DNA of 64,000 bases, from assembly GCF_009208735.1 (NCBI RefSeq), contig NZ_WFLJ01000022.1, forward strand, positions 56,807 through 120,806, written 5' to 3'. This document shows, piece after piece, positions 1 to 8,361 of this stretch. The translations under genes were made by a program, and so were the position numbers. The notes beneath the pieces are model-generated. The model was not told where the DNA came from. It saw only the letters and a program-made list of their open reading frames with translations, and searched no databases. This DNA comes from Janthinobacterium rivuli. GTDB taxonomy: Bacteria > Pseudomonadota > Gammaproteobacteria > Burkholderiales > Burkholderiaceae_D. Positions within the stretch are counted from its first letter, which is position 1. Each line of letters starts with the position of its first letter.

Positions 1-532
1 GCTTTTCGGCGATGTCGAGCTGCGCCATGATCTTGATGCGCGAGATCAGCGAACCGTGGATGGCCTTGCGCGGGCGCACCACGTCGCGCAGGCTGCCGTC
101 GATGCGGAAGCGCACGACGGAGGTCTGCTCGAATGGCTCGATGTGGATGTCGGACGCGCCTTCGCGCAGCGCCTGCGTGAGCAGCGCGTTGATCATGCGG
201 ATGACGGGCGCATCGTCGGACGATTCGAGCAAATCCTCGATGGCCGGCACGTCCTGCAGCAGCTTGGTCAGATCGAGGTCGGCGTCGAATTCGTCGGCCA
301 TCTGCGACGCGTCGCCGCCGCCGCCCGCGTAGGCGCCGGCGATGGCCGCATCGAGGTCGCCGCGCGGCAGCACCGTCAGCTGGATCTGGCCGAAACGGCG
401 CGACACTTCGGCAATCGCCGCCGGCGCCGTCGATACGGCCACCAGCACCTCGACGGGGGCGCCGTCGACGGCGCCGGGCCGGGCCAGCAAGCCGAAATCG
501 CGCGCGTAGGCGTAGGGAAGCAGATTACTCAT
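1..532 (-). CDS. gspE: Type II secretion ATPase GspE, N-terminal part (cut by window edge)
   Basis: GspE is the cytoplasmic hexameric ATPase that powers pseudopilus assembly in type II secretion. About 177 codons are present, from the ATG at 532 to the window edge. The N1 domain (MSNLLPYAYARDFGLL) is followed by an acidic linker and then by the conserved start of the N2 domain, with SDIHIEPFE and VRFRIDG near residues 125-150. The Walker motifs lie beyond the edge. The start is 10 bp after the gspD stop, so the gene is last in the visible operon; gspF could follow outside the window. The identification is firm because this N2 signature is typical of GspE/PilB ATPases and the neighbours are gsp genes. 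Confidence 0.93.
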   Translation of the reverse strand, partial: MSNLLPYAYARDFGLLARPGAVDGAPVEVLVAVSTAPAAIAEVSRRFGQIQLTVLPRGDLDAAIAGAYAGGGGDASQMADEFDADLDLTKLLQDVPAIEDLLESSDDAPVIRMINALLTQALREGASDIHIEPFEQTSVVRFRIDGSLRDVVRPRKAIHGSLISRIKIMAQLDIAEK

Positions 533-542
533 GACTGTCCCA

Positions 543-2786
543 TCACTTCTGCGGCTGCGGCTGCGGCTGTTGCTGATATTGCTGCAGCAGCGACTGCGGC
601 GGCGTGGCCGCGTTGGCCGGCGCGCCTGGCGGCGGCGTCGGTGCCGGCGGCACGGGACGCGTCACCATGTTGCCGCCCACGGGCTGGCCATCCTGCAGGG
701 CCGGCAGCACCGGCGTGCCCAGGTCTTTCAGCATCAGATTGCCCGAAGCCGGCACGGCGGCCGTCTCGGCCGAACGCATGTAGTCGTAGCGGTCGGCCGC
801 CAGGCTGCCGCTCTGCTCCTTGTTGCGCACGATGACGGGGCGCAGGAAGATCATCAGGTTGGTTTTCTTGCGCTCGCGCGTCTGGTACTTGAACAGGTTG
901 CCGATCAGGGGGATGTCGCCCAGGCCGCGCACTTTTTCCGCGTTGTCGCCCGTGCTGTCCTCGATCAGGCCGCCCAGGACGATGATCTGGCCATCGTCGG
1001 CCAGCACATTGTTTTCGATCACGCGGTTGTTGATGGTGATGCCGCTGACGGCCGTCGACGTGGATTTGTCCACGCTCGACGTCTCGTGATAGATGCCCAG
1101 CTTGATGGTGCCGCCCTCGGAAATCTGCGGACGCACCTTCAGGGTCAGGCCCACTTCCTTGCGGTCGATGGTCTGGAACGGGTTGGTGTTGGTGCCGGCC
1201 GTGCTGGTGTACTGGCCCGTCAGGATAGGCACGTTCTGGCCCACCTTGATGGTCGCCAGCTCGTTGTCCAGGGTGATCAGGTTCGGCGTCGACAGGATGT
1301 TCGCGTTGCCGTCCGATTCCAGCGCATGCGCCACGGCGCCCAGGCCCAGCGCGCCGTTGATCTGCTTGAAGATGCCCAGGGTCAGGCCGCCCGTCGGCAG
1401 CACCTTGCCGCCGCCCAGCGCCAGCTTGGCGATATTGTTGTCGGTGCCGCCGGCGAACGACTGCAGCGCGCCCACGCGGTAGCTGCTGCTGCTGTCGCCG
1501 GACAGTCCCAGCCACTGCACGCCGAACTCGGATGCCTTGGCCGACGTCACTTCGACGATCAGCGCCTCGATGTAGACCTGGGCGCGGCGCACGTCGAGCT
1601 GGTCGATCACGGCGCGCAGGTTGCGGTAGACGGCCTCGTTGCACGTCAGGATCAGGGTGTTGGTGGAAGCGTCGGCCTGGATGAAGCCGGCCGCGCCGCC
1701 CGATGACAGTTGCTGCGGCCCGTTGCTCAGCGAAGCGCCGCCCGTGGTGCCGCTTTGCGTATTGCCGCCCAGGCCAGTGCTGTTCATGCCGCCGCCCTGG
1801 CTATTCTGGTTGTTCGTATTCAGGCTGTTATTGGTCGGCTGCTGCGCCGACGCGGCCGTGCCGTCCGACGTCACCACCGAGCGCAGGGTCTGCGCCAGCT
1901 TGGTGGCGTCCGCATTCTTCAGGTACACCACGTGCACGTTGCCCAGCTGCGTGGTGGGCTGGTCCAGCTTCGAGATCAGCGACTTGGCCAGGTTGGCGCG
2001 TGCCGCCGACGGCGCGCGCAGCACCAGCGAATTGGTGCGCGGGTCGGCCAGCACGGACACCTTGCCCGCGTCGGCCCCTGCGCCGGCGCCCGCATTCCCG
2101 CCTTCCATCAGTTTGTTCACCATCGAGGCCAGGTCGGAAGCGATGGCATAGCGCACGGGGATCACGTCCAGGTCCGTCGAGGCGGGGACGTCGAGCGCGG
2201 CGATGATCTTCGCCAGGCGCTTGAGGTTATCCGCGTAATCGGTGATCACCAGCGAGTTGTTGCCCGGGTTGGCGTTGATCGTGTTGTTCGGCGAAATCAG
2301 CGGGCGCAGCACGGCCAGCAGGTTGGCCGACGATTCGTAGTTCAGGTAAAACACCTGGGTGGCGATCTGGTCGCCCTTCACCTGGCTGGCGCCGTTGCCC
2401 ACCTGGGTCGGCACGGACTGCAGCTTGGCGTCCGCTTCCGGCACCACTTTCGCGTAGCCGTCGCCGGAGACCACCGCATAGCCCTGCAGGCGCAAGGCCG
2501 AGGCCAGCAGCGCGAAGGCCTGCGTCTTGCTGATCGATTTTTCCGACACCAGGGTGATCGTGCCCTTGACGCGCGGGTCGATGACGAAATTGATGTTGGT
2601 GTAATGGCCCACCGCCTTGATCACGGACTCGATGTCGGCGCCGACGAAATTGAGCGCCGCTTCATCGCCGGGCGCGGCCCAGACGGGCGCCGGCATGCCG
2701 GCCACGGAACAGCACAGCAAGGCGGCGGCCGACAGGCGACGCAGCGAGAAGGTGGATTTATTTGGGCTCACGGATGGTTTTTTCAT
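543..2786 (-). CDS. gspD: Type II secretion outer-membrane secretin GspD
   Basis: GspD is the multimeric outer-membrane channel through which folded exoproteins leave the cell. The 747-residue protein starts with a Sec signal peptide ending near VWAA. It continues with the N0 domain (LNFVGADIESVIKAVG), repeated N1-N3 ring-building domains, and the C-terminal secretin core containing VPILTGQ and the IPLIGNLF motif. A low-complexity Asn/Gly/Ser insert lies around residues 310-365, and the C-terminus is rich in Gln and Pro. The ATG overlaps the gspN stop as ATGA, so translation is coupled. The length fits the family. The position after gspN, rather than at the head of the operon, is a local rearrangement. 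Confidence 0.97.
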   Translation of the reverse strand: MKKPSVSPNKSTFSLRRLSAAALLCCSVAGMPAPVWAAPGDEAALNFVGADIESVIKAVGHYTNINFVIDPRVKGTITLVSEKSISKTQAFALLASALRLQGYAVVSGDGYAKVVPEADAKLQSVPTQVGNGASQVKGDQIATQVFYLNYESSANLLAVLRPLISPNNTINANPGNNSLVITDYADNLKRLAKIIAALDVPASTDLDVIPVRYAIASDLASMVNKLMEGGNAGAGAGADAGKVSVLADPRTNSLVLRAPSAARANLAKSLISKLDQPTTQLGNVHVVYLKNADATKLAQTLRSVVTSDGTAASAQQPTNNSLNTNNQNSQGGGMNSTGLGGNTQSGTTGGASLSNGPQQLSSGGAAGFIQADASTNTLILTCNEAVYRNLRAVIDQLDVRRAQVYIEALIVEVTSAKASEFGVQWLGLSGDSSSSYRVGALQSFAGGTDNNIAKLALGGGKVLPTGGLTLGIFKQINGALGLGAVAHALESDGNANILSTPNLITLDNELATIKVGQNVPILTGQYTSTAGTNTNPFQTIDRKEVGLTLKVRPQISEGGTIKLGIYHETSSVDKSTSTAVSGITINNRVIENNVLADDGQIIVLGGLIEDSTGDNAEKVRGLGDIPLIGNLFKYQTRERKKTNLMIFLRPVIVRNKEQSGSLAADRYDYMRSAETAAVPASGNLMLKDLGTPVLPALQDGQPVGGNMVTRPVPPAPTPPPGAPANAATPPQSLLQQYQQQPQPQPQK

Positions 2787-3559
2787 TGTCTGAACTCTAA
2801 GGCGATGATGTTTTTTTCGCTATTGCTACGGCGCTGTCCCAGCAAATTCAACAAACTCGCCAAGGTCTCTTCATATCCTGCTGCGGCCTGGGCCTGGCCG
2901 GAAAACTGCATGCGCCCCTGTTGCAGGCTGCCGCTGCCGTCGAGCAGCAGCGGTCCCTTGATGGAGCGCAGTGTCAACGTCGCCTGCTGCCCCTGCCAAT
3001 CGAAATCCAATTCGTAGCTGCCCAGCGGACGCAGGGACGACAGGCGCGACGCCATGTCCGTCATCTGCAAGGTGGTGCGCCCGACGGCGGAAAACTGCTG
3101 TTTTTCCAGTGCCAGTTGCAGGGTGCTCCACGACAGGCGCATGCTGCCCGTCGGCGCCACGGTATTCAACGGCGCACCGAGGCCGCCGAGGCCATCGGCC
3201 GGCAGCAGCAGCGCCGCCGGACTGACCTGCCATTGCGACCACGAGCCGCGCAGGTTCACCGCCTGCGACAGCGCCTGCGCATTCTGCAATTCCACGTCGA
3301 CCGATCCCCACAGCACGGACGGCGAAATGCGCCAGCTGAAGCGCCCCGGCAGCAGCGGCGTCACGGCGCCGTTCGCGCTGGCGGCCCCGCCGATAAAGGC
3401 CGAGCCGCGCCACAGGGTACCTTGCGCGTCGCCCAAGGTCAAACGTCCGCCCGTCTGCTTTTCCACGATACCGGCCACCCAGCCGGCCGGAAAAAACACC
3501 AGCAGGGTGACGCAGACGCTGACGCAGATGGCCAGCAGCCAGCCAAGCAGGCGCATCAT
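2783..3559 (-). CDS. gspN: Type II secretion protein GspN
   Basis: GspN is an accessory inner-membrane component of some type II systems; its exact role is unsettled. The 258-residue protein begins MMRLLGWLL with one N-terminal membrane segment (about residues 4-26), followed by a periplasmic beta-rich region with the phrase GTLWRGSA (near residues 48-55) that is typical of GspN. The first of the two tandem ATG codons (3559) is chosen because it overlaps the gspM stop as ATGA; a longer reading would intrude on gspM. Its own stop overlaps the gspD start in the same way. Confidence 0.9.
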   Translation of the reverse strand: MMRLLGWLLAICVSVCVTLLVFFPAGWVAGIVEKQTGGRLTLGDAQGTLWRGSAFIGGAASANGAVTPLLPGRFSWRISPSVLWGSVDVELQNAQALSQAVNLRGSWSQWQVSPAALLLPADGLGGLGAPLNTVAPTGSMRLSWSTLQLALEKQQFSAVGRTTLQMTDMASRLSSLRPLGSYELDFDWQGQQATLTLRSIKGPLLLDGSGSLQQGRMQFSGQAQAAAGYEETLASLLNLLGQRRSNSEKNIIALEFRQ

Positions 3560-4089
3560 CGTGCCGCGCCCGGGCTCTGGTGCAGGGTCAGGCTGGCATC
3601 GACCAGGCCCGCCTTGCCCTGCGCCGTGATCTTCGCTTCCTGCACCGCCACGCGGCCTTCGCGGCGCAAGCCGTCCAGCCACAGCATGACGCTGGCAAAC
3701 GGCACGCCGTTCAACTGCACGCGCGCATACTCTCCCGTCAGCGACAGCGATTGCGGCGCCAGGCCGCGCGCCTTCAACGAGGCGTCGAGGCTGTCACGGC
3801 TCATGGGCGCGACCTGCACGGGCGCCTGGCGCGCCAGGTCACCCGCTTCACGCGCCAGCGCCTGCAACTGGGCCGCGTTCTGGCGCAGCTCGGGCAAGCT
3901 CTTTTGCAAGGCGATGCGGCCCGTCCACGCCGGCTCGAAACACACCGCGTAGACGAGGGCCAGCCCCGCCACCACGCCGCCGATGGCCAGCAGCTTGCGC
4001 TCCTGCGGCGTGCGCTCGGCCCAGAAGGCCTGTACGGCCTGCTGCTGCCCGATCAGCGCGGCGCGCGCCTGGTTGACTGCTGTACTCAT
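3556..4089 (-). CDS. gspM: Type II secretion inner-membrane protein GspM
   Basis: GspM is a bitopic protein of the inner-membrane platform that works with GspL. The 177-residue protein has a short cytoplasmic N-terminus (MSTAVNQARAALIGQQQAV), one membrane helix near residues 33-53 (LLAIGGVVAGLALVYAV), and a periplasmic ferredoxin-like domain that includes SLTGEYARVQL. ATG 4089 is preferred over upstream alternatives because it overlaps the gspL stop as ATGA and because the family has a short N-terminus. Length and topology are standard. Confidence 0.92.
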   Translation of the reverse strand: MSTAVNQARAALIGQQQAVQAFWAERTPQERKLLAIGGVVAGLALVYAVCFEPAWTGRIALQKSLPELRQNAAQLQALAREAGDLARQAPVQVAPMSRDSLDASLKARGLAPQSLSLTGEYARVQLNGVPFASVMLWLDGLRREGRVAVQEAKITAQGKAGLVDASLTLHQSPGAAR

Positions 4090-5315
4090 GCTTTTGCTCC
4101 CGTGGCCGGCGTGATCTTCCACACGCCCGGCGCCGTTTCATTCAAGGCCAGCTTGCGCGCGGCCAGGCCGTCGCGCACCTGCGCCTGGGCGCTGGCGTCG
4201 ACCATATCCGGTTTCAGCCTGACGATCAGGCTGCGCTCGCGGTATTCCAGCGACGCCACCACGCCGCGCCCGGCCAGGCCGCCCAGCGCCTCGCCCAGGG
4301 CCGCGCTCATGCTGGTGAAGTCATCCATGCTGGCCTGGCCGCCCTGCAGGCGGGCGGCGGCGATATTGCGCCGCATCTGCTCCGCTTCCAGCCCATACAC
4401 GGGCGCTTCATTCGGATACGCGGCCTTGAAGGTTTGCTGCATCGAGGTGCGCACGGTGGCCGCCTCGCGCTTCAGCCGCATCCATTCGATATTCATGCCC
4501 ACCAGATTGACGATGACGGCCAGCAGCGCCAGGCGCAGCGGCCAGCGCCAGCGGCGCCATTCGGTGGCCGATCCCGTGGCCGTGCCCAGCGCGGCGGCCA
4601 GGTCCAGCCCCGCGCCCTTGGCGCCGGCGATCCAGTGCACCCAATGGTCCGCTTCCACCGTCACGCCCGCCATGCCGGCGGCCAGTTGCTGATACTGCGC
4701 CAGCTCGGCCTGCGCCACATACACCGTCAGCGGCACGTCGCCGGCAAACGCGCGCGTCGTCAGCAGCGCCTGTTGCGGCTGGGCCGGCAGCACCAGACCC
4801 AGGCCCTCTTGCGGCGTCTGGCGCAAGGCCAGTTCCAGGGCGTCACCAGCTGTCTGCAGGGAAGCCGTCACGCCGCCCGGCTGCAAGGGCAGGCACAGCT
4901 GCGACGGCAGCAGCGCCACCTTGCGCGCGCCCTGCGCCAGCAAGGCCTTCACGAGTACCTCGGCCCAGGCGCGCTGCGCCACGGCCACCGTGCGCATGCC
5001 GGCAGCGTCAGGCGCGCCGGCGGCCAGCAGGCAATCCTGGGTGTCGCCGAGGATGTGTTCTTCCACCAGGCCCGGCAACGCCGCGCGCAAACGGGCGCCG
5101 GCCAGCGGCGGCGTTTTCAGGCGCAGCAGGGTCACGTCGGCCGCCGCCAGCAGCAGCACCACCTGCTTCGCGCCGGCGATCAGCTGGCCCAGGCTGCCCA
5201 GCGGCGCGCTGCCCTGCTGCAGCATGGCGCCGCCGTCGCCGGCCAACGCGAAGGAGCAGGCAGGCGCGCTGTCGGTGGACGCCTTGGCCGGGTGACGGAT
5301 ATACAGTATTGTCAA
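4086..5315 (-). CDS. gspL: Type II secretion protein GspL, TTG start
   Basis: GspL links the ATPase GspE in the cytoplasm to GspM in the periplasm. The 409-residue protein has the actin-like cytoplasmic domain (starting MTILYIRHPAK), one membrane segment near residues 255-275, and a small periplasmic domain with SLEYRERSLIVRLKP. The reading frame opens with TTG at 5315. No in-frame ATG occurs that would keep the conserved first strand, so TTG is taken as the start. The gene begins 19 bp after the gspK stop, the largest gap inside this operon, and ends in an ATGA overlap with gspM. Confidence 0.93.
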   Translation of the reverse strand: MTILYIRHPAKASTDSAPACSFALAGDGGAMLQQGSAPLGSLGQLIAGAKQVVLLLAAADVTLLRLKTPPLAGARLRAALPGLVEEHILGDTQDCLLAAGAPDAAGMRTVAVAQRAWAEVLVKALLAQGARKVALLPSQLCLPLQPGGVTASLQTAGDALELALRQTPQEGLGLVLPAQPQQALLTTRAFAGDVPLTVYVAQAELAQYQQLAAGMAGVTVEADHWVHWIAGAKGAGLDLAAALGTATGSATEWRRWRWPLRLALLAVIVNLVGMNIEWMRLKREAATVRTSMQQTFKAAYPNEAPVYGLEAEQMRRNIAAARLQGGQASMDDFTSMSAALGEALGGLAGRGVVASLEYRERSLIVRLKPDMVDASAQAQVRDGLAARKLALNETAPGVWKITPATGAKA

Positions 5316-5334
5316 AGTGACTCGCTTTCAGCTG

Positions 5335-6309
5335 TTAATTTTCCCGCAGCCACACCAGGCTGGTGGTGCGCTGCGGATCCGTTTTACGATTGATGAGCGC
5401 CACGGCATCGAGGGCGGCACGGTCCAGCCGCACGCGGATGACGGTGAGGAAGTAGCGGCTCTTCACATCGAGTTCCACGCCTTCAATTAGTTCAGCATTA
5501 ATATTATTCTGGAAATTTAACTTATCGACAAACTTTTTACGCGGATTGCTCAAGGTCAGGGCACTGGCCTCGGACAGCGACATCATCGTCACGGCCGCCA
5601 ACACCTCGGCCGGCGCCGTATTCACATTGATCGGCGTCAATTCCGGCAGCACGATGATGAAGTCGCGCAACTGCTCGATCATCTGCGGCGTATAGCCGGG
5701 TACGGCCAGCAAATCCTCGATTTGCGTGAAAGCCACCGGCTCGCTGCCGCCACCCGTGGCGGGCGCGGCAGCGGGCGTCTTGCCGTCCGCGCCGCTGTCG
5801 GCCGTGCGTGGCTTCGGCTTGGCGCGCAGCACGGCATCGGCCGTCGCTTGCGCCAGGCCGCTGTCGAGCCGCAGGTTCGACAGCAAACGCTGGTAGGCCA
5901 GCACCTGTTTCGCATTGATGCCGCCCGTGGCTTCAAGCAGGTTGCTGATATTAAAGCGCGCCTGCGCATCGAGCGCGCGGCCCGAGACGGTGGCGTCGAA
6001 TTTTTCCGTGTCGACCTTTTCGCGGTCGACGTAATCGTCGAGCCGCGCTTCCTCGATGGGCGTGGCCCATACGCCATCGAGCGCCGTCAGCATGGGATTG
6101 TCCTGGCGCAGCCAGAAGCGGGCGAAGTCGACCATGCCGCGCATGGCCCACTGCGTCTGCAGACGCAGGCGCTGGTTTTCCATCGAGCGCACCTGCACCT
6201 GCTGCTGCCAGAACAGGCTGGCGACGACGGTGATGGCCAGCGCCGTCAGCAGCAAGGCCGTGATGACGGCCACGCCGCGCTGGCGTGCTGGGCGGGAAAA
6301 ACGCTTCAT
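5335..6309 (-). CDS. gspK: Type II secretion minor pseudopilin GspK
   Basis: GspK caps the pseudopilus tip together with GspI and GspJ. The 324-residue protein has a type IV prepilin leader with cleavage expected after RQRG, followed by the hydrophobic helix VAVITALLLTALAITVVAS. As expected for GspK, the mature protein lacks the Glu at position 5 found in the other pseudopilins. The large globular domain holds two SAM-like regions, including the phrase INVNTAPAEVL. ATG 6309 overlaps the gspJ stop (ATGA), which fixes the start. Confidence 0.95.
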   Translation of the reverse strand: MKRFSRPARQRGVAVITALLLTALAITVVASLFWQQQVQVRSMENQRLRLQTQWAMRGMVDFARFWLRQDNPMLTALDGVWATPIEEARLDDYVDREKVDTEKFDATVSGRALDAQARFNISNLLEATGGINAKQVLAYQRLLSNLRLDSGLAQATADAVLRAKPKPRTADSGADGKTPAAAPATGGGSEPVAFTQIEDLLAVPGYTPQMIEQLRDFIIVLPELTPINVNTAPAEVLAAVTMMSLSEASALTLSNPRKKFVDKLNFQNNINAELIEGVELDVKSRYFLTVIRVRLDRAALDAVALINRKTDPQRTTSLVWLREN

Positions 6310-6929
6310 CCCGGCCCCAATAAAAAGACTTTGGACAGGCCCGCGTCCTGGCCCGGCATCTGCAGAGTCACTTCCAGACCCGGCACTTGCTTGGAAATGG
6401 TGACGCCGGCCGTCAGCACGTTCCAGGCGCCATTGCTCCAGCCGCGCATGACCATGCTGTCGACGCCCTGCATCAGGGCCACATCGGCGCCGGAGGTATC
6501 GGTATCGTCGCGCGCCGCCTGCCACAGGGTGTCGAGCACGGCCAGGTCGCGCGTGCCGTTCGACTCGCGCCGCGTCAGCACACCGCCGCGCAGGCGGTAA
6601 GTGACCACTTGCAACTGCTGCGGCTCCTGTTCCGACGCGGCCAGCCGCACCAGGGTCAGGCGGTCATTCTCCGCCAACAGGTTGATGCGGCCATTCAGCA
6701 AGGTATTGCTCTGGCCGGCGCCGGCCAGATGGTCGCAATCGCTCTGCATCTGGGCAAACGCCAGTTGCATGCCGCGCGCCTGCTCGAGCTGGCTCGTCAG
6801 CACTTCACGCGAACGCATGATGCTGTCCAGGCCGCGCCAGCCCAGCACGGCGACCATGGCCAGGATGCCGATCGCCACGAGCAGCTCGATCAGGGTGAAC
6901 CCCTGGGCGGAAAGGTGACGGCGCGCCAT
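6306..6929 (-). CDS. gspJ: Type II secretion minor pseudopilin GspJ
   Basis: GspJ is a minor pseudopilin of the pilus-tip complex. The 207-residue protein carries the prepilin motif G/FTLIELLVAIGIL, with cleavage after Gly-10 and Glu-5 in the mature protein, then a beta-rich domain with the family-typical DCDHLAG near residue 70. The ATG shares one base with the gspI stop (TGATG), and the stop overlaps gspK. It is told apart from GspI and GspH by length and by the sequence following the helix (LGWRGLDSIMRSREVL). Confidence 0.94.
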   Translation of the reverse strand: MARRHLSAQGFTLIELLVAIGILAMVAVLGWRGLDSIMRSREVLTSQLEQARGMQLAFAQMQSDCDHLAGAGQSNTLLNGRINLLAENDRLTLVRLAASEQEPQQLQVVTYRLRGGVLTRRESNGTRDLAVLDTLWQAARDDTDTSGADVALMQGVDSMVMRGWSNGAWNVLTAGVTISKQVPGLEVTLQMPGQDAGLSKVFLLGPG

Positions 6930-7312
6930 CAGTCGTTAAAGGAAAGTAACACCAGGCGCACGATGCGCCGGGCCGGATATTGCACGTCATACACGTTGAC
7001 GCGCACTTGCCGGATGCGGGGATTCGGCGTGGCCACCACTTCCTCTTCACAGATCAGCTTTAGATCGCCCTGCGGGCAGTCCACCGTGCGCTTGCCCGTC
7101 TGCGGAAACGTCTTCGCCAGGCGCAGGCGCACCAGGTGGTTTTCCGCCGACCAGGTGGCCATCATGGCGCTGCGCAAGCCATCGCTGTTCTGCGTCAGGC
7201 TGCCGACGGCGCGCAAGGACGCGCCCAGGGCCGTGCCGACGATGACGAGGGCGACCAGGACTTCCAGCAAAGTGAAGCCGCGCTGGCGGCCATGACGTGG
7301 GAGCCGCATCAT
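6929..7312 (-). CDS. gspI: Type II secretion minor pseudopilin GspI
   Basis: GspI nucleates the minor pseudopilin complex. The 127-residue protein has the prepilin motif G/FTLLEVLVALVIVGTAL preceded by a short basic leader (MMRLPRHGRQR). The mature domain contains ENHLVRLRL, typical of GspI. The first of two tandem ATG codons (7312) is chosen because it overlaps the gspH stop as ATGA; a longer in-frame extension lies inside gspH and has no family resemblance. Confidence 0.94.
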   Translation of the reverse strand: MMRLPRHGRQRGFTLLEVLVALVIVGTALGASLRAVGSLTQNSDGLRSAMMATWSAENHLVRLRLAKTFPQTGKRTVDCPQGDLKLICEEEVVATPNPRIRQVRVNVYDVQYPARRIVRLVLLSFND

Positions 7313-7803
7313 TGCTCGACCGTGAAGTGGCCGATGCCGTCGGCGCGGATCGCCACGCTGCGCTCGCCGCTGGCCAGGGTCAGCACGAAAGGCTTGTCGA
7401 CCGGTTCGCGGCCGAAGATGATGCGCAGCGGCTGGGCCACGCTGTTCGAGGGCTGCACGCTGAGCAGCATGGGCGTGTTGGCAAACGCCCGCTCGCGCAG
7501 CAAATCGTCCTGCGTCACGGGTTGCCACAGCTTTTCATTGAGGACCAGGAAACGGTATTGATTTTCGTCAGCCTCGAACGCCACCTGCCGGCTGCGCACG
7601 ATGGCTTCATCGCGCGCCAGTTGCAGCAGCAGGGCGATGCGCTCGGCTTCCTTCTGCAGCGCTTGCTGGCCATTCGGCATGGCGTTCAGCGACACCAGGC
7701 CCAGGGTGACGCCGATGATCACCATCACCACCAGCAATTCGATCAGCGTGAAGCCGCTGGCGCGTGGCCGGGGCAGTGCGCGACCGGTGCTCATGGCAGG
7801 CAT
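7309..7803 (-). CDS. gspH: Type II secretion minor pseudopilin GspH
   Basis: GspH joins the pseudopilus tip complex to the GspG shaft. The 164-residue protein has the prepilin motif G/FTLIELLVVMVIIGVTLG after a basic leader, then a helix with ERIALLLQLARDEAI typical of GspH/FimT proteins. Two ATG starts are possible (7803 and 7794); both leave a normal leader and cannot be separated here. The gene starts 12 bp after gspG and overlaps gspI. Confidence 0.93.
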   Translation of the reverse strand: MPAMSTGRALPRPRASGFTLIELLVVMVIIGVTLGLVSLNAMPNGQQALQKEAERIALLLQLARDEAIVRSRQVAFEADENQYRFLVLNEKLWQPVTQDDLLRERAFANTPMLLSVQPSNSVAQPLRIIFGREPVDKPFVLTLASGERSVAIRADGIGHFTVEQ

Positions 7804-7815
7804 GCAATGGAAAAC

Positions 7816-8268
7816 TTACAGTTCCCAGGAGCCGATATCGGCATCGTCGCCGCTACCGCCAGGTTGGCCGTCGGCGCCCAGCGAAATCAGGTCGACTTCG
7901 CCCTTCACGCCCGGCGACAAGTATTGGTACGGGTTACCCCATGGGTCCTTCGGCATCTTTTCCAGGTAACCGCCCGCCTTCCAGCCGTTCGCGGCCGGTC
8001 CCGTGGTCGGTTTCTCGATCAGCGCCTGCAAGCCCTGCTCGGTGGTCGGGTAGCGCTGGTTATCCAGGCGATACAGTTTCAAGGCTTGCATCACGGTGGC
8101 GATGTCGACTTTCGCCGCCGCCACTTTCGACTCGCCCGTGCGGGCGATCAGCTTGGGCACCACCAGCGACGCGAGGATACCCATGATTACCACCACGACC
8201 ATGATTTCGATCAAAGTGAAGCCGCGCGCGCGGCGCTGGCGTATCGGATGGTTTGCTGCGTTTTGCAT
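7816..8268 (-). CDS. gspG: Type II secretion major pseudopilin GspG
   Basis: GspG is the main subunit of the pseudopilus. The 150-residue protein from ATG 8268 has a short leader (MQNAANHPIRQRRARG), the cleavage motif G/FTLIEIMVVVVIMGIL, and the family's C-terminal calcium-site region with DPWGNPYQYL and SLGADGQPGG. A longer frame opening at a TTG (8325) would add a non-conserved leader and lies across a palindrome, so ATG 8268 is preferred. It is the first gene of the operon; moeB lies upstream, where some systems carry gspC. Confidence 0.97.
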   Translation of the reverse strand: MQNAANHPIRQRRARGFTLIEIMVVVVIMGILASLVVPKLIARTGESKVAAAKVDIATVMQALKLYRLDNQRYPTTEQGLQALIEKPTTGPAANGWKAGGYLEKMPKDPWGNPYQYLSPGVKGEVDLISLGADGQPGGSGDDADIGSWEL

Positions 8269-8316
8269 AAGAAAGAGAGAAGAAGGTGAGTAATGAGAGC
8301 AGAGTATAAAGCGGAA

Positions 8317-8337
8317 ATATGACAATGCCTGTCATAT
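8317..8337. promoter_or_regulatory. Inverted repeat upstream of gspG, possible operator
   Basis: The arms ATATGACA and TGTCATAT are perfect complements separated by five bases (ATGCC). The repeat lies 49 bp before the gspG start, in the gap between moeB and the secretion operon. A TATACT hexamer (minus strand, 8308-8303) could be a -10 element, but no good -35 was found at standard spacing. It could be an operator or a weak hairpin; which one is not shown by sequence. Confidence 0.4.
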
Positions 8338-8361
8338 AGGGAAAAATTTGTGCGGCGGCTG

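Noticed and set aside
529..1706. Long open frames on the plus strand and in other minus frames across gspD
   Set aside because: They are by-products of high GC in a strong coding region; their products are Arg/Ala/His-rich with no family resemblance, while the gspD frame is clear.
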